Positions 1 to 10,876 of a stretch of DNA of 64,000 nt are shown one piece after another. This DNA is from Phoronis australis. Its lineage: Eukaryota; Phoronida; Phoronidae. Made by a program: the position numbers and the translations under genes. Position 1 is the stretch's first letter, and the number at the start of each line of letters is the position of its first letter. The notes under the pieces are model-generated. The model did not search any database. It worked only from the letters and a program-made list of their open reading frames with translations, and was not told where the DNA came from. The stretch covers positions 195,979-259,978 of the forward strand of contig NMRA01000582.1 of NCBI GenBank assembly GCA_002633005.1. The letters are read 5' to 3'.

Positions 1-229
1 AGTGTTGTTAGATCTTCTGAAAGAGCTGTAAAGTCTGTTTCTTGTGCGAAATGCCCGTTTAGCATTATTGTTGAACCACGGTTGGCTGTTGTGTTTAATT
101 ATCTTTTCAGTTGATGGGATGTTGTTTTTTAAAATTTCATAGAGAGTACTAGTGAAAAGTGAAACAGTGTCATCAATGTCGCCAGTGTTCAATATGGAAT
201 CCCAGTCAGTGTTGGTGAAAAGTTGAATC
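1..229 (-). mobile_element. LINE fragment, endonuclease-RT linker
   Basis: The minus strand is open over about 75 codons and runs off the window edge. It reads a hydrophilic segment with the motif PWFNNNAKRAFRTRNRLY, the basic linker style found between the endonuclease and reverse transcriptase of Jockey/CR1-type non-LTR retrotransposons (family knowledge). No catalytic residue lies inside the window. The reading frame is uninterrupted, so the copy may be fairly young. Clade assignment is tentative. Confidence 0.6.
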
Positions 230-1975
230 GTGGCGAGTTCTTAAACAGCGCCAGAGTTTTTACATCTCTGTCAACTTTAAGCCGCTATGGCATTTGTGTA
301 CGACATATCGCCAGTGTCACCAACTTTCCTTCAGACTTCTCTAGCAGGAATCCCTTAACGTGCCCAGAATCATCATGTCCAGTTTGCCTATTCATCGCCG
401 ACTTTGAGGACCCAGTCGACAGTGGTTTGTCTGTTTCTGACGTCATCAACGGCTCGTCTCACATGCCTTTTACAAGCAGAGTGCCCCGACCTACGACGTA
501 CCCACACACATCTTTCGCAAGGAACCCGGCCATCCAAGAAAGCCAGCAAAATTGTCGACGTCAAACGTTACCCCAGGGACGTTACCATTGCATTAGATGG
601 TGTGTTAGTGGTCAAGTCAGCTGAACCTTTGCAGCCACCGCGAGATCACATTGTTATACCCAGATCCGTACTTGACGGCCTCCTGACTGCTCTCCACGTC
701 CGGTTCGCCCACCCTTCACGTTTCCAGACCAATCATGCGTTCAATCGTTACTTTTGCTCTAGATCTGGACAAAGCTGTCGACTTCGTTTCTTCTGCTTGT
801 CACATGTGTCAAGCTGTCCAATCTCTCCCTTCAGCAGCAACCCACTTCAGGTGCTCCAGGTGTCATTGGCTCCTTTTTCGCCGCTGACATCATGCGCCGC
901 TATCGACAGTTCATACTCGTCTTAAGGGACACTGTTACTTCCTACACTTCGCACGGCTTCTTTCAAGCGAAACCCGTGATGAACTTCTCGACGCCTTGTT
1001 GAACATGTGCTCTGATTTTAGTCTTGTTCGTGACTGTGGAATTACGATACGTGTTAAATCCGCTCCTGGCTTTGTTGCTTTGAAGAATGACCAGCAACTC
1101 ATTTCGCGGGGAATTCCCCTAGATATTGGACGTGTCAAGAATCCGAATATAAACCATCTTGCAGAGCGTTCTATAGAGGAATTAGAAATGGAGCATCTAC
1201 GTCTATCCCCAGATGGCAGTCCCATTTCTGCAGTGACCCTGGCATTTGCCACATCTTATCTCAACTCCCGTCTAAGTCGGGATCATTGATCTTCCCGTGA
1301 ACTATAGACGCAACACGACCAATTTACCGGTTCTAAGCTTCCAGTGGTGGACCGCGATATCATCCTCAATCAGAACAAGTCTCGTATTGACAACTACATG
1401 CCTAGCGCTACTTCTAAGGTTCGAGGTCGTGTCGCTCCTTCTTCCACTTTGCTCGCTGTCGGCCAGTTAGTGTACCTCAAAGGCGACAAGGACAAGACAC
1501 GTGCTCGGGAGCGTTATTTGGTTGTTGCCATATCTGATGATTGGTGTGAGCTACCTAAGTTTATCTCGTCTCAATTTCGTAGTAAGACTTTCACCGTGCG
1601 CATTTCCGATTGTTATGCTGTTCCCAGTACTGCCTTTCCGTCTCCTGAACCTGTTCGAGGTTTATCTTACCCATCGTATGACGATGTCGACTTCGACCTG
1701 CTGACACTCCTTTCTCCACCCAACCTCAGGTGTCCCCCAATGACTCACTTTTAACAGAACAGCCACCAGTTCTCGTGCCTCCTTCACCCTCGGCTATCGC
1801 GGACCCTCCTGAGTCTTATCAGACACGTACTCAGCCTGTCTTTGATCCCGTTGATCCAGCAGTACCCTCTGATGTCCTACCTGCCCCTTCCGATGAGCCC
1901 CTCACAATTCATTTACGCCGCTCTCTGCAACAGCGAAGGAAACCCCCCTTGTTAACCACAGACTGGGCTTAACGT
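223..1975 (+). mobile_element. Decayed LTR retroelement pol: RNase H end and integrase
   Basis: Plus-strand frames read in order: the end of an RNase H domain (RVFTSLSTLSRYGICVRHI, then SDFSSRNP, about 250-350); a histidine-rich integrase lead-in (about 560-800, IVDVKRYPRD, LHVRFAHPSRF, CHMC); integrase core remains (about 1000-1280, APGFVALKND, IGRVKNPNINHLAERSIEELE); and an SH3-like integrase C-terminus (about 1340-1640, VYLKGDKDKTRARERYLVV). The order is that of a Ty3/Gypsy or related LTR element. Frame changes near 485 and 757 and a stop near 880 show the copy is dead. A proline-rich tail (1640-1975) follows, as in many such pols. No 3' LTR could be delimited. Confidence 0.75.
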
Positions 1976-2043
1976 TTTTAGCCTCAGTTTGCTTTTTGTT
2001 TTTACCTACTACTGTATCGTTTTTTCTTCCTAGAGCGGACAGC

Positions 2044-2052
2044 AGAGAGAGA

Positions 2053-2086
<34 letters not shown>
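2044..2086. repeat. (GA)n microsatellite
   Basis: Nearly pure GA dinucleotide run, interrupted once by a T, about 70 bases past the end of the pol remnant. Confidence 0.9.
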
Positions 2087-2089
<3 letters not shown>

Positions 2090-3045
2090 TGTGGTCACGC
2101 CAGTATGTTTGGACTCTAGTATTCGAGTTGTGGTTTCTGTTAGACTTCCTTCCTTCCGGTTCCTCGTTGCATTCTGTCGTTACGTGTTTCCAATATATGT
2201 TCACTTTGGACTCTTTGTTTTACTTATTTGCGTTAGACATATTTTTATGTAGATTGTTGTTCTCCAGGAGCCTGTTACATTAATGTTTTGTACACAGAGT
2301 CTAAACGCAGACTTACGCCTAAGCGGATGACTGGTCATAAGTTAAGACTCAGTGTCAAAAACATTTTGAAGTTATGAAGCTTAGTGAAACGGATCCTTAT
2401 TTGCTGTGAAATGGTACAGTTGTCCTAACTGTGTTTCTTTGTTCCATTTAACTGAGTTAGCACAGTTATCACTGATGGAACTTGGACGGTTTAACTCACC
2501 GCACGGTAGTCTTCTGAAAACTAAAAGTCATCGAAAAACACCAACAGTCACTGGAGTTCTCGGCTAGGTAGTGCGCATGCAATATGATCTCACTATAAAA
2601 GCTTGGTTGTGTTGATCTGTCTTAGTGCTCTTTATTCTGTAGAGATAACATTCCAATGTCAGTGTCCTAAAGTGAACGTTTCCCTTAGTGGTTGACCTAG
2701 TTATGTGATTGACCTTGTTTTCAAATTGTGAGGCACTTCTGGATTAAGGAAGACGAGCAATATTAGACATCTGCCCGGTTTCTGTATGCACTGAAGCTTT
2801 TAATGAAAAAGAAATGCATGCTGATAAGAACATAAAAGATACAACTTTGACAAAAAATAATAACCACGTTACATATCGTTGAATATAGAGCGGCGCTGTG
2901 GTAACTGAGGACAGGCCTATCCTTAAAATGTGGTTCCTACTGTTTATTTTACAAATTCATAGCTCATAACAAAGTCCAAAGTTAATGTTTCATGTTTCAA
3001 AGTTTAATGAATAATTAAATCATGAGTAACGTTCTTTTATTTCAG
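2087..3045. other. Non-coding, nothing recognised
   Basis: No credible coding frame, RNA gene or terminal repeat was found. The 3' LTR of the preceding pol remnant may lie here, but without a 5' copy in the window it cannot be defined. Confidence 0.5.
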
Positions 3046-3182
3046 AATCACCGACTAATCGAATTGTCGAACCGACTGACAGCGCAGGACGGGTCGCGTC
3101 ATGTCAGAGTACACATGTTGAATCGCTGCGATCAAATCCTCAAATCGATCAAGATTCAGATGTCTTCAAAGTGTTCTCATAG
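3046..3182 (+). CDS. Possible terminal exon of an unidentified gene
   Basis: A polypyrimidine-AG acceptor (TTCTTTTATTTCAG, ending 3045) is followed by a locally CpG-rich frame of about 45 residues. It is polar (begins ESPTNRIVEPTDSAGR) and ends in TAG at 3180-3182. An AATAAA signal follows at about 3378. A second open frame reads through to 3327, so the frame choice is uncertain. No family is recognised and no upstream exon was found. It could be chance sequence beside a splice-like site. Confidence 0.25.
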
Positions 3183-3539
3183 AAGCTTCCAGTGTTCAAA
3201 AGATGAGCTAAAGACACTACACATGAAACTGTTGGAGCTCCTTGTTGAACACTCTGCTATTTCTTTTTTATTTTTGCAGAAAAACATATTTACAAAACAT
3301 ATATGCATAGCAAGTGTGCACACTTAGTCACAAATAACAACACTAAATACCAAGTATGATAGGTACAAAAGAGAATCTAAATAAAATATGCAAGATCTTT
3401 CCACTTAGTTATTTGTCGCTCCAATTGTATGCAAGTCAAGTAATCAACTTTGCAATAATCTATGATGTAAGCCCGTAAGTTATCAAATATAGGTAATAGC
3501 TTCTTTAAATTTCTCCCGATATATAAACATTTTTGTTAA

Positions 3540-5081
3540 GCAAAATATGATATCATATACAAATAAAACTTACATTGCAAAAAACTAATAAAGCCTCTTT
3601 TACGGAAATAATTATATTGTTGTGAAAAATCTGCTTTAGCAAAACTATTAATTTGTTCCACAAAATTTTAACATACCTACATTCCCAGAATAAATGTACA
3701 ATTGATTCTGGGACTTCGCTGCAAAAAGAACATAGATTTGAGTTTACATTACCATTTTTTTGAGAAAACATTTTGTTGGAAGAATGTTATGTACAATTCT
3801 GTAATTAAACCACCTCATTTTTGTATTTGTATTTGTATTAGTATACCTGCCAATAGCACTATTTATGGAATCCCAATCCATAATTTCATTGGTCATGCTT
3901 AGGCTTTAATTCCATTTTACTTCTGAAGAAGGTTTACAGTACCGATTTTTAACAAATCATAAAAGTCATTAATGTCTTTTGACGAGTTAGTTACAACTTC
4001 ATACACTTTGGACCATAATGGTAACAGCAAAACAGCTTGTTTGTAATCAAAACTGTGTTCTATCTTTTGAATGACTTGGCGAATGCGGAAAAATTCGGCA
4101 AAAGGACGACAAAAGTCAGCCTTTTTACAGACTTCAGTATAATCAATAAGTCAGCCACAATATAAAAAGCTTTCTCAAACCACCGCTTATAGAATACCAT
4201 TTTGCCACCAATCATTATATTATTGTTATACCACAATGGCTGCAAAGATAAATGTTTACCATTATTTATTATTAGCTGTAAATCATAGAACGATTGAAAA
4301 ACCTCTTTCCAAAATGGGTTTTTAATTTTCAACAAAAGCCATTTAAAGTAATAATTACCAAATTTTAAGAATTCCAAAAAATATTTGGCAAATAATCCAA
4401 CTAGAACCGGATCCACGCATCAACGTCATCCCCATTTTCCAAAAATTTTCTTATATATGTACATTTTAAACTTTTAATAAATGATGTGACGTGAGGCATT
4501 TTAAGCCCGCCATTTTCATAATTTTGTATAATAACTTTTCTAGCGACCCTATCAATCTTAAAGTTCCAAATGTAGCCAAATATGAGTTTTCCAATCGTCG
4601 CAGCGTTACTTAATCAGGTGAAGGGATACTCGCGAAAATGTAGATTAACTTGGGAATCACTAATGTTTTGATAACAGTAATACGCCCAACAGTACTTATA
4701 ATTCTTCCTGACCAGAATTTAATCACGCTTTCAATGTCTAGAAGTTTATTATTGTAATTCAATTCCACAATATAGTTTAACCCAGGGTTGAATGAAATTC
4801 TGAGCAATGGAAATTGTTTAATTTCCCAGTGCAAATTTATGTGGCTACATAATCTTCGGAAAGAATTCCTCATAGACCCCAGCTAAACACAGTTTTTCCA
4901 AATTAGGCTTAGGCCCTGAAAATTTGGCAACCTGTTTTACAAGAGAAAGAGAAGAACTAAAGGAACGTTCCCACACCTCTAGTAGAATGGCAGTGTTGTC
5001 TGCATACTGTATTAATTTAAATTCTTTGTTTTTTATTTTTATTCTTGTCAGAATATAGTGTGACAGTATTTTTAGTTGCAT
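3540..5081 (-). mobile_element. LINE ORF2, C-terminal half (RT palm to zinc finger)
   Basis: Read on the minus strand from 5081 downward: the RT palm segment with FKLIQYADNTAILLE (catalytic YADD changed to YADN, about 5000), a thumb region (RIISTVGRITVIKTLVIPKL, about 4690), a connection region (QPLWYNNNIMIGGKMVFYKR, about 4200-4255), and a C-terminal zinc finger, CSFC with HLFWEC (about 3680-3745). This is the layout of L1/Tx1-like non-LTR elements. Frames are broken several times, so it is a dead copy. It continues the 7615-8950 segment across the inserted Gypsy element. Confidence 0.85.
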
Positions 5082-5757
5082 TGTTTTGTTTTGTTATTCT
5101 GTTTGATTGGCATGACCCCTGAGTTAAGTACATGATGATGTAATTTGTTTACTGCAGTATAGTGTGGAACTTTCTAGAAGACTCTAGTATGACAGTGATT
5201 AATGCAGTCTGGAATATTCTAGAGACTAATACATGTTTGTAGAATGATTAGGTATGTTCCAGAAAGTTCTGGTATGTGCTTGAATTGATGAAAAGTTCTA
5301 GAACAATGCATTAGGCTACGGGTTTGTGTTAGTCAGTTGAATCCAAGAAGATCACGTCAGTTCAAGTTCAAGAGAAGATCAAGTCGGGAGATCAAGTGAG
5401 ATCAAGTAAGTTCAAGAAAGTTAACCAGGAGAACTACAGTTGGGTTGCAGTGAAGAGAATCAGCAGTTACAGCGATAGTCAATAGAGAGCCAGCTATAGA
5501 GACAACAAGTTATTGAATCGAGTGTAACAGTTGCTGAACGTGTCTCAGAAGTTCATCACTAGTCAAGGCTTCGCAGCACTGGCTGGAGCATAAACAGACA
5601 TTAAGTCGGACGTTTTGTTTGAGTAGGCTTGTGAACATACGGTCGGGATTAATAAAGGATTAACTCGAAGCAGTTTTCAGTCAATCGTCGCACCGAAAGC
5701 TATTAGCACCGGTCTGTAACAGCCTGCGCCCACCCATACGCGGGGAAAAACGTGACA
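5082..5757 (+). repeat. 5' LTR of the Gypsy element (approximate)
   Basis: Non-coding stretch between LINE sequence and the primer-binding site, ending ...GTGACA at 5757. The first part carries several GAAnnTTC arrays. The middle (5340-5420) is a purine-rich run of GATCAAGT-like repeats. No second LTR is in the window, so the ends are inferred from the TG...CA rule and position. Confidence 0.6.
5167..5303 (+). promoter_or_regulatory. Cluster of four heat-shock-element-like sites
   Basis: Site 1 (5167-5184): GAA-ct-TTC-ta-GAA plus an imperfect fourth unit. Site 2 (5212-5224): GAA-ta-TTC-ta-GAG. Site 3 (5257-5269): TTC-ca-GAA-ag-TTC. Site 4 (5296-5303): TTC-ta-GAA. Alternating nGAAn pentamers are the binding pattern of heat shock factor (established). 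Two sites have three perfect units. The position, early in the LTR, is where a U3 promoter would lie. Function is inferred. Confidence 0.55.
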
Positions 5758-5759
5758 AT

Positions 5760-5777
5760 TGGCGAGCACGCCAGGAG
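5760..5777 (+). other. Primer-binding site region of the Gypsy element
   Basis: TGGCGAGCACGCCAGGAG lies directly after the presumed LTR end. A TGGCGAGC-type start after an LTR terminus is common in Gypsy elements. The priming tRNA was not identified. Confidence 0.5.
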
Positions 5778-5813
5778 CTTACTGACGGTAACAAGGTGTG
5801 ATAAAGTGGACTG

Positions 5814-6854
5814 TTGGAATTAGCGACTCACTATGGAGACAAATCTCAACTAAGAGAGTTGATGGCCCTCAGACAAGAAATGGGTCTGCAGGGAGACGGC
5901 CTCAGACAGTTTGTGGAGAAACAACAAGCTGAGGCGCGTGCTGAGGCTGAGGCTGAGGCTGAGGCGAAGGAGAGAAGGCAAGCTCGTGAAGCTGAGGAGA
6001 GAAAGCAAGCTCGTGAGGCTGAAGAGAGAAGGCAAGCGCGAGAGGCTGAGGCCGAGGAGAGGAGGCAAGCCCTCGAAACTGAACAGGTTGCAGCGGAGGG
6101 TAGCCATGTTAGATCAACTGGTGGTGTAAAGCCAAAGCTACCTAAGTTTGACGAGAAGCAGGACGATATGGACAACTTCCTGGAAAGGTTTGAAAGATAC
6201 GCAGAGAGACAGGGTTGGACACAGAGTGAATGGGCAATTAGTCTCAGTCCCCTGTTAACAGGTAAGGGCCTGCAGGTTTATACTAGCCTTTCTATGGCTG
6301 ATGCACTGGACTATGCTACACTCAAAAGAGCCTTGCTAAAGCGCTATGAGCTGACTGAAGAGGGTTTTCGCAGACAGTTCCGGGAAGCGAGGGCCGAGAA
6401 GGGCGAGACAGCACACCAGTTTGTGGCACGCATACAGCGTTACCTAGACAGGTGGATCGACATGTCCGACTGTGGCAAAGACTTTGCTGAGTTGAGAGAC
6501 TTGTTAGTGCGGGAGCAGTACGTTAACACTTGTACTAAGGACTTGGCCTTGTTCCTGCGAGAGCGGACACCCAAGACTGTTCCAGAGATGGTGAGCTTAG
6601 CAGAGAGATATATTGAGGCCCATGGAGTGGATATAACGAGCACCCAGTGGAAAAAGTCCCAAGAGCGACCAGTCAAGACACTGACAACCAGAGAGTCGAT
6701 CAGAAGGAAAATGACCTCGCACAGGAAAGGTGTTTCTTCAGTCACAAAACTGGACACCTGGCTAGAGAATGTCGGAAGCGGACACAAGGGATGCAACACC
6801 AAAAGTCAGCAGCGGTCAACCACCGAGGTTCCCAGAGCAAAGAGGATTCGGTGA
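5814..6854 (+). CDS. Gag-like capsid protein of Gypsy element
   Basis: Open frame of about 346 codons. Residues 25-95 are an alpha-helical Ala/Glu/Arg repeat (AREAEERRQ type) predicted to form a coiled coil. From about residue 108 (KLPKFDEKQDDMDNFLERFE) to 275 it matches the SCAN-like/retrotransposon gag capsid fold, with ALLKRYELTEEGFRRQFREA and FVARIQRYLDRWI. There is no ATG at the start of the open stretch; the first in-frame Met is at 5862. Homology leaves this frame near 6690 and resumes in the -1 frame, so the last 50 codons are probably not the original protein. Likely role: capsid assembly and RNA packaging in the cytoplasm. Confidence 0.85.
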   Translation: MELATHYGDKSQLRELMALRQEMGLQGDGLRQFVEKQQAEARAEAEAEAEAKERRQAREAEERKQAREAEERRQAREAEAEERRQALETEQVAAEGSHVRSTGGVKPKLPKFDEKQDDMDNFLERFERYAERQGWTQSEWAISLSPLLTGKGLQVYTSLSMADALDYATLKRALLKRYELTEEGFRRQFREARAEKGETAHQFVARIQRYLDRWIDMSDCGKDFAELRDLLVREQYVNTCTKDLALFLRERTPKTVPEMVSLAERYIEAHGVDITSTQWKKSQERPVKTLTTRESIRRKMTSHRKGVSSVTKLDTWLENVGSGHKGCNTKSQQRSTTEVPRAKRIR

Positions 6855-7486
6855 AGCGCGCTAATCCTGAACGCGCGTTCAAAGGAATGCTGTGTCTGAA
6901 GGAGGGGTATGTCGGCACGAAGAAGGTCTCGGTATTGAGAGACACAGGCTGCACAACCATTGTGGTTCGGTCAAGTCTAGTTGAACCAGGAGATATGACC
7001 TGCCGGAAGTGGTCATGCGAGTTGGCGGACTCTACCAAGAGATGGCTGCCTGTCGCAAAGATCAACATCAAGACACCGTACTACACAGGAGAAGTGTTTG
7101 CGATGTGCATGGAGCGTCCAGTGGCCGATTTGATTATCGGGAACGTACCTGATGCCTTGAACCCAGGAGATGTTGAGCGACAGCAGAGAGCAACAACTGC
7201 CAACGAGGATAGTACAGGCAATAGCCTTGTGGAGAGTCCGAAAGATGACTCTCAAGAGGGTACTACTTCTCAAGAGAAGAAGCAAGTGACCTCAACTCTA
7301 GAGGGAGGAGAGGTGGCCGACATGTCGGTAAAAACAGATCCTGATGAATCCAGCAGGGAAGCGGTAGCAGTGACTACCAGGGCTCAAGCAGAGCAACAAA
7401 AGGCAGACATTAAACCGTTAGCTGTGTCTCCAACCATACAACAGGTGGGACTAAAGCAGTTCAAAGAAGCCCAGCATGAAGATTAA
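6690..7486 (+). CDS. Zinc-knuckle and retropepsin segment of Gypsy element
   Basis: In the -1 frame relative to gag (this frame is open 6647-7486). It begins with a CCHC zinc-knuckle remnant, CFFSHKTGHLAREC, in which the second Cys ligand is Ser. A retropepsin-type aspartic protease follows, with active-site DTG at 6941-6949 and the flap-side motif ADLIIGNVPD near 7120. A long acidic, Ser/Thr-rich linker runs to the stop. The switch from gag near 6690 lacks a clear slippery site and looks like an indel. The protease domain itself is unbroken. Confidence 0.8.
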
Positions 7487-7613
7487 TCAATGAAAAAGTT
7501 ATGGGAGCAAGCTGAAGCCAAAGTTAAGCGACAGACCAAAGGCAAGGGGTCATATGTGATGGAGATTCAGAGAGGAATACTCAATCGGATATTCAAGAAG
7601 AGAGATGGTGACG

Positions 7614-7614
7614 N
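7614..7614. other. Single N: scaffold join
   Basis: Gypsy sequence on the left changes to LINE RT sequence on the right exactly here, so the N marks missing sequence, not one unread base. Confidence 0.8.
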
Positions 7615-8953
7615 AACACATAACTTGGAATCTTTAAGCAAAATATTAACCCAATCTCTGGACTTTTCGCCAAAATTAAATAAATTCAGCGTTTTTTAAT
7701 GAAACGCCCGGATATCGAATCAAACGGTTTCTCAAAATCTATAAGTAACAGTAGACCAGGTATGTTTTCCTGAAATGTATAATGCATAATATCATACAGT
7801 AAACGCGTATTTTCACCGATGAATCTGCCAACCATAAAGCCCTTCTGGTTGTCACTTATTAATTTGTTCAAAACCATCTTTATACGTTGGGCTATAACAA
7901 CTGAAAAAAGTTTATAGCATGTATTCAAAAGGGATATTGGCCTCCACTTTCTTAGCAGGTTGCGTGATTGATCTTTTTCGGAATAAGTGTTATTATACCC
8001 TGCTTCTGCGGCTGTGCAAGGTAGCTACTGAGAGTCGCAATTAGCGCCCTGTAAACAAGAAACCGATATCTTTCCAAAAAACTTAAAAAAATTCTGGAGG
8101 AAAGCCGTCTGAACCCGGTGACTTATTATTTTTCATTTTCTTAAGTACGCCTTCAACCTCCTCCATAGTCACATCTTGGTCAGGTAAAGTACTCTCAGCA
8201 TGCAACAGTCCAGGCACAATAAATGTGCCCAGATAATCGTGACGATTAATATTGTCGACTTCTGCATCTTTACATTTGTAAAGGTCACAATAGAAGGTCA
8301 TGAACATTAATATTGTCAAGTTCTGCATCTTTACATTTGTAAAGGTCACAATAGAAGGTCATGAACATTAATATTGTCAAGTTCTGCATCTTTACATTTG
8401 TAAAGGTCACAATAGAAGGTCCGTATTGACTTCAGTATATCATTCTGATCACATAATGTTTGACCGTTTGTATCAGTTAAACTGTTTGTGTTCTTCTGAA
8501 CAAAATTCTTCTTCTCAAGTCCACAAGAATATTTTCTTGGCTTCTCGCCATTTTCAATGGAGCAAGCACGTGATGTTATGAGAGAGCCTATAAGCTCGTG
8601 TGCTCGGAGTTCCTGTTGCTGAGATTGTTGATTCTTGTAAATATTACTCAAAATATCATCATGGTGATGATCCAAAAAATCATGCAATAATTGAATTTGG
8701 AGCTCGAAAAGGGCTTTCTTAGCAGATATCTGTTTTTTCCTCAAGAAACAATAGCAAATTTCCCCACTTTCATCAAAAGGAAATCAAGGAATAAATTGCT
8801 TTCAATAGTGAGTTCACCATCCGGTATCTGATTTATGTTGTCAAAATTGTTATCATTTATAAACGAGTACAAAAACAAAAATAAGTACAACCATTCATTC
8901 ACGCATGCACACCTCATGAGAGACCATTCTCTTTTCTCGTATAAAGTAAACAA
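7615..8953 (-). mobile_element. LINE ORF2, N-terminal half of the RT
   Basis: Minus strand from 8950 downward: a helical EN-RT linker (KKQISAKKALFELQIQLLHD), then ENGEKPRKYSCGLEKKN (about 8530), the RT fingers (KKMKNNKSPGSDGFPPEFF, about 8085-8140), then QKGFMVGRFIGENTRLLYDI and LLLIDFEKPFDSIS (about 7700-7850), ending at the N with NLFNFGEKSRDWVNILLKDS. The metal-binding Asp of the first palm motif (IDFEK) is present. Frames are broken, in part by a 61-bp triplication at 8238-8420. The other half is at 3540-5081. Confidence 0.85.
8238..8420. repeat. Three tandem copies of a 61-bp unit inside the LINE
   Basis: Units at about 8238-8298 (diverged), 8299-8359 and 8360-8420, each with ATTAATATTGTC and TTTACATTTGTAAAGGTCAC. 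The unit length is not a multiple of three, so each extra copy shifts the LINE frame. Confidence 0.9.
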
Positions 8954-8999
8954 CTGCTACATAGAGTTAACGTGAGCAAAATTTTCCCATTTCGCAAAG

Positions 9000-10075
9000 A
9001 AGCTGTATTATACAATTTGTTATGCAATTTATTTTTCAGTATTACAGTACTCATAAGTATATGTAACAAACTTGTGAAAATTAGGTATATTTTTGCGACA
9101 TCTGTCCTTGTAAATGTACTGTTTGGCTAGTAGAAGCAAAATGTTAAGTAGAAAATCATGAGTCTCATGAAGTCCAAGAATAACACGTTCGTACGACAGA
9201 CAGTTGGGAAGCTGAATGAGACACTTTTGAAGTAGCTTTCCGAATTCCTTCCAGAAATCTTGTTCAAGGCGACATTTCCCCACAAAGGTGTGACAGCGTC
9301 TCTAGAGCTTTATTACAAAAGGAACATAAATTAGAATCCCGAACACGTATTTGACTAAAACGATATTTTTTGCAATAATCCTGTGTAGTATTCTAAATTG
9401 GAACCCTCTAATGTTGGGATCCTTTGTAATTTCATAAGGCAATGTGTATATTTTTCTCCAATCCTAACTCTATTTCCCATTTACACTCTGACTTAGAAGG
9501 TTTCTTAATGTCATTAAAGACTGAACAAATAATTATGTCTACAACCCTTCAAATCTTTCCGTAAGTGAATAATTGCTCAAAGCATGCAAGAAGAGTAGAC
9601 ATTAATTCTTTTAAATTTATTTTGAAATAGACTTTTTTGAAACCTTCTTAGAACAGAAACAACACCATTACATTAAACAAAAACGGTTTTTACATAGAAC
9701 TCATTTTCATATGGTTCAAACTAACGAAATCACCATCAGAGTTATAAAAATCTCTAATAAATCTTACGCTATTTACAAAACAATGCTTATAAAAATTACG
9801 TGCACCTCCAATCGCCAGGTTACTATTAAACCACAAAGGTCGATTCAAAAAGTCCTCAATACAATTATTTTCTTGTAGAAAGATGTCATACTTCCAAATA
9901 CGTCGCGCCAGTAGGAATTGCCAATTGGAGTTAACTTCGACTTAATAAAGTCATCTCCAAATGTAGCAAAATTCTTTAAGAACGGGTAGAGCGATTACAG
10001 TATTTTACCACTTTTAGACGCAGGGCTTTCAAGATATCTACGGGACATGGCGAGTTTTGAAGCTTTGCTGAAAGA
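9000..10075 (-). mobile_element. Second, older LINE copy, C-terminal part
   Basis: The minus strand shows the same landmarks as the 3540-5081 copy: PLWFNSNLAIGGARNFYKHC (about 9780-9840), the zinc-finger start SNLCSFCNKALE (about 9301-9345), and a terminal helical stretch ending YTYEYCNTEK at 9029. Many stops and frame changes make it older than its neighbour. It is truncated at its 5' end. Confidence 0.75.
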
Positions 10076-10876
10076 ATGTATGAATTTTGTATATTTTATT
10101 GTGAACTGTGGGCCGGTGGCTTCTTGTTTAAATAAAGTTTTTGTCACTGTGTAACCGTGTAGGTGTTAGTTGGTATCAGGTGACTTATAAGCTCACGAGG
10201 CAGGGAATGTGTACAGTGTAAATTTGTTTATTTTTTGTTTTGTATTTTGCGATGCAACCATGTCACTATTACAAAAATAAATATTACAAGTTTCCAACAA
10301 ATACCACGCTTATTCTAATCGCCAGTATACGAGAAGCCAGCGACAAAAATCCCAGATCATACCAAGTGCATGGGAAGATGGCGACTGGAAAGAGCCACGC
10401 CACTAGCGATCCTACTGGCGAAATAAATGTGCAAGTCATGTTGACGTTCAAACTTCAATTCCATGCCTAATGCTTTTAACGGGGATCGGTAATATTGTAT
10501 AGTTGGCATTTTGTGAAGCAATTGACAATTGTTCGACATGATCCTACTCCTACCATCACCAAATATAAACTGTATTTCTATGTAAATCGCCATTAGACCA
10601 ACGGTGCAAAATGCAATGGAAATAAACACCAAAAAGTCTTAGAAGCTTATCTCCTGCAAACATAACAGGTAATACGCTTGAATTGTTAAGTAAGAGTTCC
10701 TAATTTTTTTCTACGTTCGAGTTCAAGACGCCTAATTTATTTATTAAATGAAAACTCGTTGTCCTAGGCTTGAATAGGTTTCACGTACGCTGTTTCTGGA
10801 AAGGCATAACATATTTTAAAGTAGTTGCCCTCGATTCTAATCAAATGTAAAATATTAAAACTGTCTACGTCCTGTG
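10076..10876. other. Non-coding, nothing recognised
   Basis: Only short overlapping frames without family resemblance. Confidence 0.5.

Larger units (their letters stand above)
5082..7614 (+). mobile_element. Ty3/Gypsy-type LTR retrotransposon, 3'-truncated at an N
   Basis: It consists of a 5' LTR, a primer-binding region, gag and protease, and stops at the N at 7614 before any reverse transcriptase. It sits in opposite orientation between the two halves of a LINE, so it inserted into that LINE. About 40-50 LINE codons are missing at the junction. The missing pol and 3' LTR are therefore probably lost in the scaffold join rather than biologically deleted. The start is set where LINE coding sequence ends, so the boundary is accurate to about 20 bases. 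Confidence 0.85.
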
